Of a stretch of DNA of 8,475 bases, positions 6,001 through 8,475 are shown piece by piece. The position numbers and the translations under genes were made by a program. The DNA comes from an uncultured Hungatella sp. (GTDB lineage: Bacteria > Bacillota > Clostridia > Lachnospirales > Lachnospiraceae): NCBI GenBank assembly GCA_910586845.1, contig CAJUJV010000021.1, forward strand, positions 4,500-12,974, read 5' to 3'. The notes beneath the pieces were generated by a model, which was not told where the DNA came from, did not search any database, and saw only the letters and a list, made by a program, of their open reading frames with translations. Position 1 is the stretch's first letter; each line of letters begins with the position of its first letter.

Positions 6001-6698
6001 AGGGCCGATTCCAGGAGTTCTTCCGCCTCTTCCAGCTGAAGCTTCACACCCTTCATCAGATATTTCATCCAGTCCCATGTCTCCAGACTTTCTTCTTCCG
6101 CTCTCTCCAGTTCCTGTCTGCACCCTGCGATCCACTCCATGGGAAACGGATTGCTCTGGGAAAAGGTGTACACCTGCATGATGTAATTTTCGATACCGCT
6201 GTCGGATTTGCCCGAGGCGTAAGTCTCCACAAACTCCTGGAACACCCTGTCCCCGGTCTCATAGTACTCCTCCAGCATGGCTTCCATCACATCGGCTCTC
6301 ACAAGCATCAGCTCTCCCTCATCTCCGATGCGGAATCCCGGATCGATGTCCAGCAGATTGAAATGATCTCTGATCAGGCTGAGGCAGAAGCTGTCGATGG
6401 TAGTGATCTGAGCACGATGGACTAAAGCAGCCTGAACCTGAAGATGCTCTCTCCAGGGCTCCTCATCCAGTTTTTTTTCAATGGCCATGGCGATGCGCTC
6501 CCTCATCTCCGCCGCCGCCGCGTTGGTAAAGGTCATCACAAGAAGCCGGTCAATGTCCACGGGATGGGCTTCGTCACAGATCAGCTCTATGATCCTCTCC
6601 ACCAGCACTGCCGTCTTGCCGCTTCCCGCTGCCGCCGACACCAGCAGATCACAGTTTCTGGCCTCAATGACTTCCCTCTGCTTCCTGGTCCACTTCAT
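3015..6698 (-). CDS. addA: ATP-dependent helicase/nuclease subunit A (AddA)
   Basis: AddA is the active helicase and one of two nucleases of AddAB, the Firmicute counterpart of RecBCD, which resects double-strand breaks and prepares ends for RecA. The 1227-residue product is full length (about 1230 in Bacillus subtilis). UvrD-type helicase motifs occur in order: Walker A SAAAGSGKT (21-29), VMTFTNAAAAEMRERI (54-69), TIDSF (100-104), DFNDLEH (358-364), Walker B LVDEYQDS (395-402), VGDVKQSIYRFR (426-437), RQNFRS (470-475), SIHKSKGLEFP (813-823) and VLYVAMTRAKE (887-897). The C-terminal RecB-family nuclease shows AYHRVLE (1064-1070), GIIDAW (1158-1163), the catalytic DYK (1174-1176) and TQLDYYSRAL (1194-1203). 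ATG at 6698 follows an AAGGAG site by 9 nt. It overlaps addB by 35 nt, implying coupled translation. Its last codons lie inside the terminator hairpin. All catalytic motifs look intact. Confidence 0.97.
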   Translation of the reverse strand: MKWTRKQREVIEARNCDLLVSAAAGSGKTAVLVERIIELICDEAHPVDIDRLLVMTFTNAAAAEMRERIAMAIEKKLDEEPWREHLQVQAALVHRAQITTIDSFCLSLIRDHFNLLDIDPGFRIGDEGELMLVRADVMEAMLEEYYETGDRVFQEFVETYASGKSDSGIENYIMQVYTFSQSNPFPMEWIAGCRQELERAEEESLETWDWMKYLMKGVKLQLEEAEELLESALEVCGQEGGPEKYIPTLLTELDMVRQLKEAKDYNGLNRGLRAVSFGRIAAARGKDIDPEKKEYAGACRNQVKKVLGDLKGLYGQQTREEAAANILGSRAVVLKLLELAEEFYRRYQESKKEKNIVDFNDLEHEALKILINRRDGKTEYTPVADELARRYTEILVDEYQDSNDVQEALIRSLSGERFGRPDVFMVGDVKQSIYRFRLARPELFMEKYDTYGDYGEGGSSEGYGRKIELRQNFRSRARVLESINRVFFQIMTRNLGNIEYTEDVALHPGAVFNETGEEDPVTELLMTDTGTRAVGPADEELEEYTSREIEARLIAGRIRQLTDPETGVQVWDKEKNCMRRAGYGDMVILLRSLTGWTDSFLNVLTQEDIPAFAETGTGYFDTIEVETVLAMLAVIDNPMQDIPLAAVLRSVMAGMDEEELAWMKAAAKQNPDKGQDGGLYGAVRLVLSEAWEGQAEKVGVPEETAKSIRSRVLTFSSLLEGLRKEAAYVPIHELIHRMYLKTGYYDYVSAMPAGEARKANLDMLIEKAWAYEKTSYKGLFHFIRYIEKLKRYNTDFGEAATAGKSREMVRIMSIHKSKGLEFPIVFLAGTGKAFNRQDVRGRLLIDPDLGIGADYLDMDTRVRVSTLKKNVLKRKIDRDNLGEELRVLYVAMTRAKEKLIITATDRSLEKKLEKWKQPIWGSGQIPCTILSSAGSYLDWLLMAGLQRSPLFLVRQIGVEELVGEAVERTLKKTVSEGELKGLDLLKTWDRDMEELLDRKLSYQYPFRADIDLHTKMSVSELKKEGQDIDDKNSLFQPVIPEFLREEAKKSEEGYRTGGTVRGSAYHRVLELLDLQAIEEEADVRQWLARAVAEGLIPEETRKMVQAGKLWTFAESPLGQRMRKAQKENRLHREQQFVMGIPAKDMGKGDSEELVLIQGIIDAWIEEPEGLVLIDYKTDRVNPGDEELLISRYGTQLDYYSRALEQIKKKPVREKILYSLTLQKSICL
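3040..3080 (+). terminator. Plus-strand terminator of ychF, inside the 3' end of addA
   Basis: GTGAGAGAA (3040-3048) pairs perfectly with TTCTCTCAC (3060-3068) across an 11-nt loop; after CGG comes TTTTTTCTTT (3072-3081). This is the best plus-strand terminator after ychF, 120 nt beyond its stop. It lies wholly within addA, on the opposite strand, where it encodes part of the addA C-terminus (around VREKILYSLTL). The 3-nt gap before the T-run makes it less than ideal. Confidence 0.5.
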
Positions 6699-8475
6699 CT
6701 TCCTTCTCTCCTTCTCCCAGAATCTGTTCCCACACCTGTGCCGGCTTCATGGCCGGAAAACGCCGGAACCGGTATCCCTCCACTTTCAGATCAAACCCGC
6801 ATACTCCGTGGTAAGGACAGTAATCGCAGGCACTGCGGCTGCCCTGTTTATAGGGGGATGTAAGGGCTCTGCCATCCAGAATCTCCCTTCCATCCTCCCG
6901 GACCTTCTCCCGGACATACAGCTTCAGGGCCTCAAAATGCCGGCTCCCCGCCACGGAAGAATACTGCTGCTGGATCAGACCGTCTTTCATAGCCACAGGG
7001 ATCACATCCGATCTGGACCGGATATCCCTGTCCATATGTCCGATGACCTGCAGATCGCTGTTGACCAGGCCGTTCATCCTCAGCTGCTCCAGGATCAGCC
7101 TGTCCACATCCTCCGGGTCTTCCACATCCTCTCCGTCTACTACCGGATCCTTGATATTATAATAAAAGATTCCTGCGGGAACCACTTCTTTGTCGGGAAA
7201 ACGCCGCCTGGCCAGCTCCGTCACCGCATCCAGATACACCACCAGCTGCAGCTGCAGTCCATAGTAGACGGCCGCCAGATCGAACCGGGCAGCGCCGGAT
7301 TTGTAGTCGATAATCTTCACGTACACATGCTGTTCATCCTGGCACAGATCCAGGCGGTCGATCCGTCCCCGCAGATGGAGCTCCTCCTCCTCTGACAGCC
7401 TGATCTTCATGGCTTCCAGATTGTCGACGGCGGAAAAGGACACTTCAAATCCCACCGGAACAAAATCTCCTTTTTTCAGCTGCTCCGCCAGGGCCCACAT
7501 GGTCCTGTCCGTCATCCGCTGGATTCGTCCTGCCAGATACTGATTTCTGGCGCTGCTTTGCAGGATGGTATTGCCGTACTCCTCCGTCACCTGAGCCACG
7601 CAGGAGCTGACCAGATCTTTTCTCTCCTCCTCCGTCAGATCCTGGAGATGCTCCTGCCGTTTCTTCAGCTCCCGGAAACACAGATCGATGGAGCTGTGAA
7701 ACAGATTGCCCATATCCACCGCTCCGATCTGATACTCCTGCCTCTCCATCAGCTCCATACCGTAACTTAAAAAATGGGCGTAGGCGCAGGAGGCATATTG
7801 TTCCAGACGGGTCACGCTGCCCTGAAGAACAGAGCCGTACAGAGCTCTGGCTGCGGCGCGGCTGATCCCTCTCTCTTCATAGGAATAAAATGCTGCTCCG
7901 GTCAGCTTCTCCACCTTCTCCCTGTAATCCTCCCTCCCGGCAAAATACCGGTACAGCTCCAGAAAAGCCGGGTCCTCCCGCCGGTTCTCATAGTCCCTCA
8001 GCCCCTCGATCAGCCGGTCCAGCCCCTCTGCAGGAGAGTTGACGGTTTTTTCCAGATCAGCCATGTCTTTTACCTTTATCCGGGGAAACATCTTTTTCAG
8101 TTCCCCGATCAGCGGGGAGGGTCTCTGCGCCTTTCCCGCCTGGCTGAATGCAGACCAGGACACCACCAGATGCCTGGAAGGCTTGGTCATCATCAGATAC
8201 AGATAGAACCTCTGTTGAAAGCTGTCTTCCCTGGCCGTAGGGGCCAGCTCGACAGACATCTCCTTCAGAAATTCCCGGTCCGTATCCGTAAGGATCCCGC
8301 CTCCATCCTTTCTGGCAGGCACGATCCCCTCGTTGACTCCTACGAAAAAAAGCACTTTGATCTGGTCCAGACGGGTCCTGGTCAGATCTCCCACGACTAC
8401 CCTGTCCACTGTGGCCGGAATCACGCCGACAGTGATCTCACCAAAGCCGGCATCCAGTATCTGGGCGTATTCCCG
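6664..8475 (-). CDS. addB: ATP-dependent helicase/nuclease subunit B (AddB), N-terminal part outside the window
   Basis: AddB partners AddA; it has an inactive helicase fold and a RecB-type nuclease that cuts the other strand. Visible are 603 residues, the C-terminal half of a family length near 1160; the frame stays open to the right edge, so the GTG at 8424 is internal and the true start lies outside. The nuclease region shows GNLFHSSIDLCF (His about residue 260 of the visible part), GRIDRLDL, the catalytic IDYKSG (Asp390 and Lys392) and GLQLQLVVYLDA. The four cysteines that bind the family's [4Fe-4S] cluster are present: one in YASCAYAHF (residue 230) and three in CDYCPYHGVC (550, 553, 559), bracketing the nuclease core. 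The order addB-addA is the usual one, and the reading frame overlaps addA by 35 nt. The promoter is not in the window. Confidence 0.96.
   Translation of the reverse strand, partial: REYAQILDAGFGEITVGVIPATVDRVVVGDLTRTRLDQIKVLFFVGVNEGIVPARKDGGGILTDTDREFLKEMSVELAPTAREDSFQQRFYLYLMMTKPSRHLVVSWSAFSQAGKAQRPSPLIGELKKMFPRIKVKDMADLEKTVNSPAEGLDRLIEGLRDYENRREDPAFLELYRYFAGREDYREKVEKLTGAAFYSYEERGISRAAARALYGSVLQGSVTRLEQYASCAYAHFLSYGMELMERQEYQIGAVDMGNLFHSSIDLCFRELKKRQEHLQDLTEEERKDLVSSCVAQVTEEYGNTILQSSARNQYLAGRIQRMTDRTMWALAEQLKKGDFVPVGFEVSFSAVDNLEAMKIRLSEEEELHLRGRIDRLDLCQDEQHVYVKIIDYKSGAARFDLAAVYYGLQLQLVVYLDAVTELARRRFPDKEVVPAGIFYYNIKDPVVDGEDVEDPEDVDRLILEQLRMNGLVNSDLQVIGHMDRDIRSRSDVIPVAMKDGLIQQQYSSVAGSRHFEALKLYVREKVREDGREILDGRALTSPYKQGSRSACDYCPYHGVCGFDLKVEGYRFRRFPAMKPAQVWEQILGEGEKEDEVDQEAEGSH

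Noticed and set aside
6481..7395. Plus-strand open frame of 304 codons opposite the addA start and addB end
   Set aside because: It is antisense to two confident genes and has low-complexity composition with no family signature; best read as a shadow frame.

Overview
The window looks like a chromosomal segment from a spore-forming, moderately GC-rich Firmicute, most likely a Lachnospiraceae-type clostridium. This is inferred from the mix of genes (mraZ-rsmH, ychF, addBA and a Spo0E-like regulator), from AGGAG-type ribosome binding sites, and from AT-rich intergenic DNA next to GC-richer genes. The genus cannot be fixed from the sequence alone. Everything readable is core housekeeping DNA plus one small sporulation gene. 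I see no mobile element, CRISPR array, tRNA, rRNA or anything that looks like a new multi-gene system.

Layout. Positions 1-1219 on the minus strand are the head of the division and cell wall (dcw) operon: mraZ, then rsmH overlapping it by an ATGA, with rsmH running off the left edge. Upstream of mraZ (1246-1329) lie a good sigma-A promoter and an array of AAAGTGG boxes, the expected autoregulatory operator of MraZ. Further right, still on the minus strand, is a 51-residue Spo0E-like phosphatase gene (1428-1583) with its own promoter (1623-1651) and terminator (1361-1400). A cluster of Spo0A-box-like sequences (1657-1729) sits just upstream of that promoter, suggesting a negative feedback loop on the sporulation master regulator.

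On the plus strand, ychF (1822-2919) encodes a complete YchF/OLA1 P-loop ATPase. It converges with the addB-addA operon on the minus strand (8475 to 3015), which encodes the AddAB helicase-nuclease for double-strand break repair. addA is complete and addB lacks its N-terminal half. The ychF/addA junction is compact: the addA stop codon lies in the loop of a 15-bp hairpin, and the best plus-strand terminator for ychF lies inside the last codons of addA.

The observations most worth a second look are the Spo0A-box cluster beside the Spo0E-like gene, the regular MraZ operator, and the stop-codon-in-loop terminator of addA. No stretch longer than 300 bases lacks a gene.
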